Positions 1 to 10,519 of a stretch of 64,000 bases of DNA are shown here, one piece after another; position 1 is the first letter of the stretch, and every line of letters starts with the position of its first letter. The notes beneath the pieces were generated by a model. The model searched no databases and had not been told where the DNA came from. It was given only the letters and a program-made list of their open reading frames with translations. The position numbers and the translations under genes are program-made. The DNA comes from Papilionanthe hookeriana x Papilionanthe teres (taxonomy: Eukaryota; Streptophyta; Magnoliopsida; Asparagales; Orchidaceae), in the NCBI GenBank assembly GCA_022702705.1, contig CM040423.1, positions 115,563,738-115,627,737 on the forward strand. The letters run 5' to 3'.

Positions 1-889
1 GAATCCAAGGAAAATGAAATCTTAAGCTTTGTTTGGAATGATGTCTCGGCTTCTTCGCATCCAACAAAAGAAAGGTAAACCAAGACATATAATTTGGTGA
101 AGTATTATTTCGCGAGCGTTGACTGACGCTCGTCTGAAAAAACAGCATTTTACCGTCGTTGTAAAATGTGGATGACGACCTCCACCCCGTCACGTTTAAA
201 AGAGTTTCCAAGCTCCCTTAAACATAGCAAACCCCAGATTACGCTTGTAGAGCTTAAGGGCTACATACACTTCCAGATGAAGCGCTACAGCTTCACCGTT
301 CCAAAAGAACTATTTTATACATAACTTTTGAAAGAAAAATGCTAAAAATGAGTTATTTCTACGTCCATCCAATGGATAATCCCCCTCGCTTCCAACCCCC
401 CTCGCCAAACTCTATCTCATTATAGCTGAAGGCTGATTTTCCTCCCGCGAAGCATGCAAGATAAGTTCAAGAAGAGAAACTCTAGCATCTTGGCAACCCT
501 TCCTGAAGAGGAAACGGAGATCCATCTTGTCCAATGAAATCCTTCGATCCCTCTGCCTTCCTCACCTTTCGACTTTGCCTTCGCCATCGTTGTCCTCTAT
601 AAGTCGGATTCTATCTATACCAACTCCGAAATCAGCTTTCTCGCTAGCCATTGCGAGAGGTAAGGCCTACCACAAATCCCCTGTAAGCATCGCCACCAAC
701 ATAAAGCTGGGGGTAGAGAAGACATTCAAAAAGTGGGCAACCGAAGTTATTAAGATTTAGCGATCTAAAATGGGAAAAAATATTACGTCCGGAGTCTAAT
801 ACCTAATAAACACGTGGAATGTCAGATTTACCTAGAAAATATAAGAAAATTAATAATTTTTACCGTGCGACCCGAACTGGCCCAAATAA
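1..889. other. Unassigned DNA, possible MITE at about 27-312
   Basis: No gene recognised. The stretch from about 27 (tttgtttggaatgatg) to about 312 (the complement of tttggaacggtg, followed by a GCTTCA-rich segment) has imperfect inverted ends and would fit a short non-autonomous DNA transposon. No target-site duplication was found, so this is only a suggestion. One short ORF at 527-760 is listed separately. Confidence 0.2.
527..760 (+). CDS. Small hypothetical ORF, 77 aa
   Basis: I do not recognise this product. The reading frame is rich in Ser, Leu and Pro in its first half (SPSLSSISRILSIPTPKS), which superficially resembles an organelle transit peptide, and ends in a Lys-rich tail (KTFKKWATEVIKI). 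No domain, promoter or splice pattern supports it as a gene, and the first codon need not be the true start. It could be a remnant exon or chance. It lies in the part of the window that is free of recognisable retrotransposon sequence. Confidence 0.12.
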   Translation: MSNEILRSLCLPHLSTLPSPSLSSISRILSIPTPKSAFSLAIARGKAYHKSPVSIATNIKLGVEKTFKKWATEVIKI

Positions 890-1470
890 CACAGTGGAGA
901 TTAAAATAAAGTGGGAATATTCCTAATAACACCGCAAAGACCCAAATAACACAACGAAAATTGAAATAACACATACAATATTCTGAATAACACCGCAAAT
1001 TAAGTAATGCGGGGAATATTCTGAGTACTCTAGCGGTGTTATTTGAGTGTTATTGTGGTGTTACTGCGATGTTATTGGCACCGCATAATATCGGTGTTAT
1101 TCGAATATTCTAGCGGTATTATTCGAGTATTACTTCAGTGTTAATGTGATATTATTGCGTTGTGATTGACACCGCATAATATTGAAATATTATTTGAATA
1201 ATCTAGTGGTGTTATTCGAGCATTATTATAGTGTTGTTGTCGTGTTATTAAAGTGTTATTGTCGTGTTTTCGGCGGCGGTGTTATTGGAGTGAATTTGCG
1301 GTATTATTCAAATATTCTAGCGGTGTTATTTGAGTGTTATTGTTGTGTTATTCTGGTGTTATTGCGGTGTTATTGGCATATTTTTGGCAGCTGTGTTATT
1401 CGAGTAAATTTGCGATGTTATTGTGATGTTTTTATGGTGTTATTTCGTTGTTATTGCCACTAAAAACACA
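890..1470. repeat. GTGTTATT-rich tandem repeat with an inverted arm
   Basis: From about 1020 to 1460 the motif GTGTTATT (variants GCGGTGTTATT, GAGTGTTATT) recurs about every 10-20 bases, grouped into longer units that also contain TCGAATATTCTAGCGG and GGCACCGCATAATA. Between 890 and 1010 the same words appear in reverse complement (AATAACACC, AATAACACA). The whole block therefore forms two inverted arms around about 1015. ORFs seen here are by-products of the repeat. Confidence 0.75.
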
Positions 1471-2723
1471 CAAATACAACTCAATGCTTATGTAATTACA
1501 TATCTAACCCATAAACATCAATTTTTTCAAACACGTCATCCACCTCATGGATTTCAATTTTTAAAAATTAAAACGGGCTTTTTAAGAATAAAAATTCGGA
1601 TTAGGGTCAACCTGGGCCGAGCGCGCATTTTTTTTTTCTTTCTGAAATCCTGTCTAGCATGGATCCCACCATTCCACGTGTCCGCATTTTACTGGACTTC
1701 AGACATATCTCTACGTTTGACCTAAAAATTTTTTCCTAACTTGGTCAAAAAATAATGACACTTTCGAAAAATAAAGCGATATTTCATTCACATTTCCCTC
1801 ACATAAGATTTTTAATTACGTGCGAACATCAAACACAAATTTACATCTGGTATCTAATTATAACCGCCCAAAAAATAGAGTGGCGCCACCTAAAAAAAAC
1901 CACATCAGACCTAAATTACGCCGTAAATGCTTCTCAAATAAACCGTAAAAGTTCCAAACTTTCCATGATTGTGACGCCATCGCTCCGAGAAAAATATCAT
2001 TGGACCCCATCGGAGTGCCCCGCCCATCAGTACAGCAATACAAGAGACTTTTCAAAGTCTCAAGTCATTTAAAATTGTATAGGTAATTAGTTGGCAATCC
2101 CGAACAGTCATATTCCAAATTGTAAACGATGATGTGGCAAGAGAATAAGGGGAAGCCATTAGAGATTTAAATGAGCGCGTTTCACATATTTGATTAAGGC
2201 CTGATTATTTATAAAATCATAAAAACACTTAAAAATTATTTTTCATTGTTTTGAAAAATATGATAATTTACTTTTTAGAAGAGAAAATAAGTTTATATAA
2301 TAAAAAACTAAAAATATATGCTTAAGAAATAAAATAAGATTCATCTCAAATAAACCCTAACAAATTTTTTTGGGGTCACTTTTTTTTAATACTGTTTTTT
2401 ATTTTATTTTTAAAATATGTTTTTAGTACAAATTTTACTTGTTTTTATTCCTGTGTTAAAAAACATTAATTTATTTGTTATAAACATTCACAAAATTTAC
2501 AAATTACTTTTAGATTTTTTAAGAATAATTAAATCTGTTATAAAGTATTAAATATATTTTACATTAAATAAAAATTTTAAAAACTAAATTAACAAAAAAA
2601 TTAAAAATTAAACCTTATTCTAAAGAGTCTTTTAGTTTTTATAATTATTTCTATTCAACATTATAATTATATATAAAAAAAAAATCTAATTCATTTACGT
2701 CGGTGTTTGTGTTGTTTTGTATG

Positions 2724-2726
<3 letters not shown>
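1471..2726. other. Unassigned AT-rich DNA
   Basis: No gene, RNA or mobile-element hallmark recognised. The part from 2200 to 2700 is strongly AT-rich, with homopolymer A and T runs. Confidence 0.4.

Positions 2727-2789
<63 letters not shown>
2727..2789. repeat. (GA)n microsatellite
   Basis: An uninterrupted GA dinucleotide run of about 31 units. A reading frame across it gives only an Arg-Glu repeat. Confidence 0.97.
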
Positions 2790-2791
<2 letters not shown>

Positions 2792-3662
2792 GAGAATGTT
2801 TCCATGTGAGGGCACAATGCTTTACTTACGAGCTAAGGTACAGTATTGTTTTATCTGCAAATTAGTCTCAAATTACTTGCACTTATTCATACTTCTAGAC
2901 TCCATTTCTTATTGTCTCCATCATATGCTGTTGAAATATATGTACCACGAAAGTGGTCATAATAAACATGTCAAATGGTCACGTAATTTTTTAGTCTCGA
3001 AATTAAAATTACTAGAAATAATCCTAATTTTTTTGTTTGTTACTTAGATTTTTTTTTAAGAAACTTATGAAGTAGTCACATCAGCAGGGGCCTTTTGTCT
3101 ACTGCCTTGACAAACTCACCTGTTGACGTGGTCTGTCAATTTAGAAAATTTTATTTTAAATTGAGAATTTGAAGTAATAAATTTTAAAAAATACTATTCA
3201 TAAAATTGTAAATGGTCATATTTATCCAGCATTATTTTTTTTTCTTTTCTTTTGTATGTTCAATTTCATTAGTTATATCTATTGTTTTTGTCAGAATGTA
3301 GGGAATTATTTGCAAATTCAGATTTATAGTGGAACTAGGACTTTGTATTTAATCACTATATTTGAATTTTGTGAGTTTCAATATAGGATTTTTCATTTAT
3401 ATAGTGCTTGCTTGAGTTATTAAGTGGCCAATACTCAACCTCAAATGTTACAAATCTAAATATTTTTGATGTCATTTAGAGCATCATATATAAAACACAA
3501 TTGCTTAATTTAATTCAGACAGAAGAAATATAAGAAATTTGTTAAACAAAATTGTTTTTCTAATATTAACTGAGAAGAGTAGCGGATAAATTAATTCTTG
3601 ATTGATAAGTTTTTTGTATATTAATATATTATAAGTAGAGAAGCACGTATTGGTCAATCGAT

Positions 3663-3664
<2 letters not shown>
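2790..3664. other. Unassigned AT-rich DNA between two microsatellites
   Basis: No coding signal. It separates the (GA)n and (CT)n tracts, which are complementary to each other. Confidence 0.4.

Positions 3665-3728
<64 letters not shown>
3665..3728. repeat. (CT)n microsatellite
   Basis: A perfect run of 32 CT units. It is the inverted counterpart of the (GA)n tract about 0.9 kb upstream. Confidence 0.97.
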
Positions 3729-3732
<4 letters not shown>

Positions 3733-3960
3733 TGTTAAACTAAATTGAAGTGTTATTTGAGATTTAAAAATTTTCTCAGCAATTGAATAAAATTAAAGAT
3801 AGCATAAATAATTATTTACGCTTTCATTATTAAATTTTCATCCACGTGAAATTAATTCTCTACTCATAATATATCAGTTGTTTCATACTTACACTTCAGT
3901 ATACTTTTAATTTTTATTGAAGATCTCCTATTTAAAGAAGATTATATTTAAACCTCAATA

Positions 3961-5453
3961 ACAATTATGTTTGCCTTCACAAAGTCGATCTTCCATATGA
4001 AAGGGTATTTTTGTAAAAATTAATCTTATATATATGACCTCTTCTTTCAAGTATTCGCAAAATTTAATTCAGTTTTTGCAAAATCTTAATTTGTCATGGA
4101 TGACTATGTTGGTGTGGTGGTTGTATTATTTTATTTTCTTTAATAAAAAGATATCCTCTTCCAATGAACTTTTAAAAATGATTTTTCATCTAAAAATACT
4201 TTAATACGAAATATAACAAAAAAGCGTTGTTATTCAATTATAAATTTTTATCATTTTAAGAAATTATTTAGGCCGAGTTCTTCATCAAGCTTAATAACTA
4301 AAGCATATTTACTTTTGTGATTGATAAAACAATTAATTAAGCTCTATAACTGCATGGTATTAAAATATCCTATCACACTTGTTTTATTTGGTTTATCATC
4401 TGTACTCCAAAAGTATGTCAGCATAAATTACGACGAAATCCTATAGACTAAAGAGAAGGATGATCAAGATGGCTCACATGGGATCAAAGGAAACCTCAAC
4501 ATGAGCCCACGTGATCTTGTACCTAACCATGACCACCCTTGCAATCGGGTCCAAAGCATGTCGTGCAAAAGCACCTCAGTTCAAAGATCAAGACCAACCC
4601 CCACCAAAGAAATGGATCTACTCGACTCCCCAGTATAACACCACCAATCACCTCAGACAAACCCTAAGGACTCGCCAGAATTATTCACAAGCCTAGCATG
4701 ACAACCACATAAATCTCCCAGTGGTTCTCTTGTTAAAGGAGTGAGTTACCTATTAGATTACAATAATGTGTCTCCTACCCAACAATCTAGGCTCATCTTG
4801 GAAACATAAATTGCACTTACGGTGTCAAAAGCTAACAATCAGACTAGAGGAATCGACCAAACCAAGTCCGACAACCCAAGTACCCTCAGGAGTCAATCGA
4901 CTTCTTCTAGCCAAGCCAACTGACTATCCTCGATGGGGTCAACCAACTGTCTAGTGCATGAGAGTTGATCATCTTCCTTGACTCAACGAAATTGACCAAA
5001 TGAACCTAGCCAACGAAAGGGGCACTATACTTAGACGGTTGAATAATGGGGCAGTCGAGCTTGAGACAATTTATTTATTTGTCTATTTATTTATTCATGT
5101 ATTTATCTATGATCAAAATTTCCTGTGACATCCCTATTTAAGCAGAGGAAAGCAGATAATTGTACACATTATACATATTTGCCTATAAACAGGGGAATTT
5201 ATAAAGTGAAGGGCTAATGAATCGTTCATGCTAGTCTAGTCGCATTTCTACTCCATTAGTCTCTCTCAACCTCTCTCTCCTTCCCTCTCTTATCCTATGC
5301 TATATTCCTTGGGTTTGATTCACAATATTATTGAATATTGAAAATACTTAAATGCGTGGCAAGAGTGATACATGATAATAACAAGAAGAGGAGCATAGCT
5401 AGAAGAAGAAGCTCACCAGAGAGACATGGGGGAATTCGAGTGCACTCGTGAGT
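3961..5453 (+). repeat. 1.49 kb LTR-like repeat, copy 1
   Basis: Nearly identical, by eye, to 26567-28058 in the same orientation. Similarity starts at acaattatgtttgcc and stops at cactcgtgagt, where the flanks diverge. The unit has a probable TATA box (CTATTTAAG, about 5134-5142) and a second AT-rich box (CCTATAAACAGG), then a pyrimidine-rich CTCTCTC leader. This arrangement is typical of an LTR promoter. I cannot define TG...CA ends, a primer site or a target-site duplication, so calling it an LTR is inference. Its right edge abuts the 82-bp tandem array. Short ORFs within it (4511-4696, 4766-4954) show no domain. Confidence 0.7.
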
Positions 5454-6330
5454 ACCCAAAAGTTTGAATTTGATGTATTTCAGTGCCGTAGGGAAAGAAT
5501 CCTAAAGCAGTGCAGTCTTGGATGTAAAATCCTCGACCCAAAAGTTTGAATATGATGTATTTCAGTGTCGTAGGGAAAGAATCCTAAAGCGGTGCGAGTC
5601 TTGGATGTAAAATCCTCGACCCAAAAGTTTGAATTTGATGTATTTCGGTGCCGTAGGGAAAGAATCCTAAAGCGGTGCGGTCTTGGATGTAAAATCCTCG
5701 ACCCAAAAGTTTGAATTTGATGTATTTCGGTGCCGTAGGGAAAGAATCCTAAAGCGGTGCGATCTTGGATGTAAAATCCTCGACCCAAAAGTTTGAATTT
5801 GATGTATTTCGGTGCAGTAGGGAAAGAATCCTAAAGCGAGTGCGGTCTTGGATGTAAAATCCTCGACCCAAAAGTTTGAATTTGATGTATTTCGGTGCCG
5901 TAGGGAAAGAATCCTAAAGCGGTGCGGTCTTGGATGTAAAATCCTCGACCCAAAAAGTTTGAATTTGATGTATTTCGGTGTCGTAGGGAAAGAATCCTAA
6001 GCGATGCGGTCTTGGATGTAAAATCCTCGACACGGTGCGGTCTTGGATGTAAAATCCTCGACCCAAAAGTTTGAATTTGATGTATTTCGGTGCAATAGGG
6101 AAAGAATCCTAAAGCGGTGCGGTCTTGGATGTAAAATCCTCGACCCAAAAGTTTGAATTTGATGTATTTCGGTGCGATAGGGAAATAATCCTAAAGCGAT
6201 GCGATCTTGGATGTAAAATCCTCGACCCAAAAAGTTTGAATTTGATGTATTTCAATGCAATAGGGAAAGAATCCTAAAGCAGTGCAGTCTTGGATGTAAA
6301 ATCCTCGACCCAAAAAGTTTGAATTTGATA
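5454..6330. repeat. 82-bp tandem repeat array, about 10 copies
   Basis: Units start with ACCCAAAAGTTTGAATTTG at about 5454, 5536, 5619, 5701, 5783, 5866, 5948, 6061, 6143, 6227 and 6309. One partial unit of about 33 bp lies near 6029-6061, and the last unit degenerates after 6320. Because 82 is not a multiple of three, the minus-strand ORFs here (motif GRGFYIQDRTALGFFPY) are shadows of the repeat. The position, downstream of pol on the element's coding strand, fits the tandem-repeat-rich 3' untranslated region known for Tat/Ogre elements. Confidence 0.92.
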
Positions 6331-6564
6331 TTGATCGGTAATTGATTTTGCAAAAATTTGTAGTGTTGATTTGAAGAGTGTGGAATTTTGGTTTTTCGAG
6401 AATTCCATGAAAGTTGTGAAAGGTTTTCATAGAAGGAAATATGTTAGGAGGGAGTATGTAGATGTTACATATCCCATCCAAAAGAGTTGATCAAAAGTTG
6501 ATGGTTTAGATTGGATACAATTCCTCGCCATCGGATTCGATCCGTGTCGATGGAATCAGCCGCT
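6331..6564. other. Unassigned, 3' region of the Tat element
   Basis: Lies between two tandem-repeat blocks. No coding signal and no clear polypurine tract recognised. Confidence 0.3.
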
Positions 6565-6910
6565 TTTATCCCGGACAAAGGGGAGGAGTAGAACGGATTG
6601 GATTTCGGATTTGGGAGATTGAATTTGAATTTTCGATTGAGATTTGATTTGAGATACTGGAAGATCGAATTTGAGATTTGATAGAGATTTGAAATCCGGA
6701 AAGATTGAATTTGAAATTTGAAAGGATGAGTTTGAACTCGATTGAAATTTGATTTAAGATTTGATTTGAAATTTGGAAGATCAAATTTGAAATTTGATCG
6801 AGATTGGATTTGAAATTTGATTGAAATTCGATTTGAAATTTGGAAAGATCAAATTTGAAATTTGATCGAGAGTGGATTTGAAATTTGATTGAGAATTTGA
6901 TTTGTGATTT
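6565..6910. repeat. Degenerate TTTGAAATTTGAT-type short tandem repeats
   Basis: The words GATTTGAAATTTG, GAAATTTGATCGAGA and GGAAGATC recur with irregular spacing of roughly 20-45 bp. A minus-strand ORF rich in Ile, Ser, Asn and Gln is a by-product. Confidence 0.7.
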
Positions 6911-7249
6911 GATTTAACATTTATGTTGATTTCGTTTATCTTTTAATGATTCAAATTTTATTTTATCGTTTATTTAATGTTCATGTGAATTTGGTGTTCG
7001 TCATTTTTAGATTTTTTTTTTAGAAAGTTTTCTTTTATTCTTCTTTTTATTTCTTTTCATGTTCTTTGTTCGAAGTTCATTTAACTTTAATGGCGTTTCC
7101 CAATCAATTTGCACAAAAGAGGTGAAGGCCAAAAATGTGACATGGTCACTTTCATTCCGATCATGTCGAAGATACATCATACAACTTGATGCGGAATACA
7201 TCTCATACAATCCATGTAGACTCGAAACGGACTATGTATGATCTTTGTT
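6911..7249 (-). other. Non-coding or decayed tail downstream of the AlkB region
   Basis: The minus strand offers one 67-aa ORF (7210-7007) ending in a Lys-rich run (KRNKKKNKRKLSKKK). It has no recognisable domain and may be the decayed C-terminus of the upstream AlkB-bearing ORF or chance. The lower part is A/T homopolymer-rich. Confidence 0.3.
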
Positions 7250-8880
7250 GATCCATCAAAAGAAGCATACGTCAAAAATCCATGTACGAATAGTGGGGTA
7301 CATGGTTAATAACATCACCTTCCAAGCCATCCTTGGCAAGGATCTGCGTTTGGATGTACGTTGGAGGTGTGATATCTCCCATGTAACTCACGGCTCGTAA
7401 GGCGGAGGTTCTCACAGCTACGGGTACAGTTGGAAATGGTAAGGTGTCTTCTCGTCGTCCATTCTCTGAAAGTAGCTGAGATCCGCTTCTTGGTACTCTC
7501 GGTATGCAATGCTTAGCGATATACGCTCCGTTGTCCTTCGGTATCATGACGGAACCTACGGTAAAGGTATCTTCAACGGCCCTCGGAACTCACCGGGCCT
7601 GCTATCCGGAGGTCGGATCCGAACATGATGTTACACTCGTTCGGGAAAGAGAGCGTGCGAAAGGTCGACAAAGTCGTGGTGATCTATGTGTGGGGGTATG
7701 CGGTCACCGCTGTTTGTAGATGTTGATAATGCGGCTATTGGGTATGCAATGCTGCTGGCGGTACCCTCCATGTTATCAATCTCTTTACCATTCTCTTGAT
7801 GACTAATGGCATCGGATCCACTTGCCCATGACGGAGTATTCCGGTGGGTTTCCCTTCTGTCTTCGACGAAGTTGTAGCGAGCATCCGCATTGTATTGTGA
7901 TTCTTCCCTTCCACGGCATCCATCTCCGGGGTTACGAGTAGGTGTTTTCCCTCAGGCGGCTGCTCGGCCCATTCTTTTCAAATCTCGGATACAATCCACG
8001 ATTTCTTGTTGTTCATACTACGAGAATACGTCGGTATGTAGCTCGAGGCCCTCTAGTATATTGATTCTTCTACCTTTAATTCTCTCGAAGTATTCGAAGG
8101 TTTTCTTTTCAACATTACGCATTCTCTCCGGCTCGTATTCCGGAATGATCTGCGAGATGGCGAGGCCTTGTGACATATTGTGGGATATACGGTTCAATCC
8201 CTTCACGTTCTCCTGCATACCTCGGCTCCTCGGGGATGATGCACGTCGGGACATCCCCGGGGTTGCTTCGCAACAAGGTCATGCATTGCTGGTGGTTCTA
8301 TCCGGTGGCGTGGTAGCCTTCTTTCTTCGGTCTTTGTGAGATTTCCCTGGTCCTTTACGGTATCCTAGGAGGCGGCCTCCTTTCTTCGGGTTCTGGTGAG
8401 CCGGTGTCCTTGAAGTGTATGTACTTGGCAGTAGTAAGCTGTCTCGTCACGCTGGTCCGCAGCTAGTTTTGTTAACATCTTACGGATACGGCGATTCTTA
8501 TTTCTTCGTTGCGTTGTTGTAAGAGTAGCTCTTCAAACTTCTTGAATCTCTGTGGGCGCGGCTCTGACAAGCCTGCCCTCTGCTGTAGCGACTACAGACT
8601 TCATTTTCTTATCTTCTTCAGTGTTTGCCTTTCTTTTCTTGCTCGTTGGATTGGTGGCTTGGGCCACCCACTTTCATCCTTGTCTGCCCGGGCGGTTCTT
8701 CTCGATCAGCGGGACCCGGTCACTTTCCTCGTCTTGTGAGGCTCGCTGGTGCGAAATCCGAGTCAATCTCGATTATCGCTCCATCTTTCACCCTCTTTTC
8801 ATCGAGTGCGAGGCTTACGCCATTCTTAAAGTTCGGGACCCGACCGCCGTTCGACATTTCCCTGCGAAAAGACAAGGAAA
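7250..8880 (-). pseudogene. AlkB-family 2-oxoglutarate/Fe(II) dioxygenase (ALKBH9/10-like), broken, inside the Tat element
   Basis: Seen in the minus-strand frames, in order: EYFERIKGRR and NILEGLELHTDVFS (about 8100-8020), EQQEIVDCIRDLKRMG, PTGILRHG and VDPMPLVIKRMVKRL (7850-7780), CIPNSRIINIY, PPHIDHHDF (HxD metal site, HID codons at 7682-7690), FRTLSFPNECNIMFGSDL, KDNGAYIAKHCIP (distal His at 7509-7511) and KRISATFR (RxxxxxR, Arg codons at 7483-7485 and 7465-7467). The order and the roughly 200-residue spacing match plant ALKBH9/ALKBH10 proteins, which remove N6-methyl from adenosine in RNA. No intron interrupts the core. Several single-base frameshifts and stops break it, so this copy is not functional as read. 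An N-terminal part (about 8870-8260, SNGGRVPNFKNG, LTKLAADQRDETAYY) is not recognised. Any role (erasing m6A from the element's own RNA) is inference. Confidence 0.85.
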
Positions 8881-8900
8881 AGGATCGGGGGCTATACTAA
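8868..8900 (-). promoter_or_regulatory. Candidate 3' splice site before the AlkB ORF
   Basis: On the minus strand a pyrimidine-rich run (CCTTTTCCTTGTCTTTT) is followed by CGCAG and, four bases later, an ATG (complement at about 8858-8860) that opens the AlkB-region ORF. This is the layout expected if the downstream ORF is made from a spliced subgenomic RNA. It is a motif match only. Confidence 0.3.
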
Positions 8901-9067
8901 GAACAAGAACATTAAGAAAATGTTTATTAAAGACATTTTTTATTACTTCTTATATTTGAAAATTTAACGGGAATGAAGCGGGATAAGATCGGGAAAGAGA
9001 TTTTGATTTGGAAAAGAAAACAAGGAAAACTTTATTATCACGATTTTATTTATTTTAGCACATTTTA

Positions 9068-10260
9068 TTATTTTTTGGGTTCGGACCCGATCATCAAGTA
9101 ATTACTTCGCCCGTGTTTCTTAGGGATGAAGAATTCATTCCTTCGAAACATCGGGTAGCGTAATACTTTTTCGAGTATCGTCCGGTTGATCGGAAGCATA
9201 TGTCGTTCTCCCAGCGATTCACTAGCTGGTAGGAACCTCCACGAGTATCTTGCTTCGACCACGAACGGTCCTTCCCGAGTGGGTTCGAATTTTCCTCCTA
9301 TCTTGCGATGTGCGAGAATAGGTCTCTTGAGAACAAGAACTAAGTCACCAACTTTGATGGTTCTTGGGCGGACCGGTTTGTCATGGGCTTGAACCATCTT
9401 AGCTTGGTATAGTTCTAAATTCTGTTGCGCTGCAAGTCTTTTCCCTTCCAGGCTTTCTAATTCTTCGAGTCGTAATTTGGCATTCTCTTCGTCGTGATCT
9501 TATTTGCAAGTCGCAATTCGAGTGAAGGAAGGCTGAACCTCTAAAGGTAACACTTGCCTCGGACCCATACACCGGAGCGTAAGGTGTAGCTTGAGTAGGA
9601 GTTACGAAGGTTGTCCGGTAGGCTCATAAGGCTTCTAACAACTTCTCGTGCCAATTTCTCTTATTATCGTCCAAAGTTTTCTTTAAGATTTGAACGAGAG
9701 TTTTATTAAAAGCCTCAGCGAGGCCGTTTGCTCTTGGGTAGTAAATTGTTGAGTATCGCCGGTCGATTCCGTGTCTCCGACAAAATTGTTGATTTGCGTG
9801 CTTCGAATGTCGACCCATTATCCGAGATGATCCTGCGCGGCACCCCGAAACGGTAGACAACTTGGTTCTTGAAAAGCGTAGCACGTGGTGTGCTTTCACT
9901 TCTCTAAGTGGAACTTCCTCTGCCACTTGGAAAAGTAATCCGTAGCCGCAAGAATGAAGCGATGTCCTTTTGAAGATGGTGGTTCTATCGGACCCACTAT
10001 ATACGTGCCCCGACATTCGAATGGCCGCGACGTGATTGTCGGATGTAGCACATTTGGAGGTTGGTGTAGAACCACTCCGTGCACTTGGCATTGGTGACGG
10101 CTCTTGGCGATTTTCATGCGGTCGGTCATCATCGAGGGCCGGTAGTACCCTAGTCTTTTAATTTTCATTTTCATCTTCGGACCCGGCGGTGAGCGCCACG
10201 AGTCCCGAATGCACCTCCTTAACAATTTCACGGGCCTCGGACCCGCTTAGGCATCTTAGC
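9068..10260 (-). pseudogene. Tat integrase (zinc-binding, catalytic core, C-terminal parts), broken
   Basis: Integrase inserts the cDNA copy of the element into host DNA. Minus-strand fragments in order are a zinc-binding end (GYYRPSMM...KIAKSRHQCQVHG, 10231-9896), the first catalytic Asp in AATDYFSKW, the second Asp near the IISDNG-type segment (about 9815-9830), and YYPRANGLAEAFNKTL with the catalytic Glu (10091-9624). A C-terminal segment follows (VRPRTIKVGDLVLV...KFEPTREGPFVVEARYS, 9397-9068). Frames shift between the pieces and two stretches (9400-9620 and around 9890) are degraded. It ends just upstream of the AlkB-like region, on the same strand. Confidence 0.85.
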
Positions 10261-10519
10261 CACATTTGATCAAAAGACCTTACGTACGATGTGTTGTTTA
10301 TTAATGCGTAAGACAGAGTTCTTTTCTTGATCGATGGGCTAGCGACCTATCGTCTGGTAGCTTTCTGCTTGCGGGTAGTCTATCGATGGTTGTCGCTCGA
10401 TCTTCCGTGTTTTTACGTCATCTGTTGCTAGTTGATTCTTCTTCTTTTCGATTTGTGTATTGTGTCTATGTCGATGCGTGATAGGACTCGACGTCCGTGA
10501 GCCGACACTTCTGCTGACT

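Noticed and set aside
1182..1463. 93-codon ORF rich in Val, Leu, Tyr and Cys
   Set aside because: It is a translation of the GTGTTATT repeat.
2703..3047. ORF with an RERERE stretch
   Set aside because: It is a translation of the (GA)n microsatellite.
4511..4954. ORFs in the 1.49 kb repeat, conserved in both copies (also 27116-27559)
   Set aside because: Conservation is expected because the whole repeat is nearly identical. There is no domain, and the starts are not all ATG.
5454..6330. CRISPR-like array
   Set aside because: Units are contiguous 82-bp repeats without unique spacers, in a plant genome.
5480..6481. Minus-strand ORFs with repeated GRGFYIQDRTALGFFPY
   Set aside because: They are translations of the 82-bp tandem array. 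The period is not a multiple of three, so there is no coding constraint.
7250..8880. AlkB domain of a plant RNA virus integrated in the genome
   Set aside because: Several plant RNA viruses have AlkB domains, but the LEGLELHT, PTGILRHG and FPNECNIMFGS-type motifs follow the cellular ALKBH9/10 pattern. No viral replicase or coat gene adjoins; a Tat integrase does.
7890..8959. Plus-strand ORFs of 149 and 135 codons (7890-8339, 8552-8959), possibly a Tat-type antisense ORF
   Set aside because: Some Tat elements carry an antisense ORF after pol, but here the minus strand carries the clear AlkB motif series. The plus ORFs have no recognisable domain and mirror that coding region.
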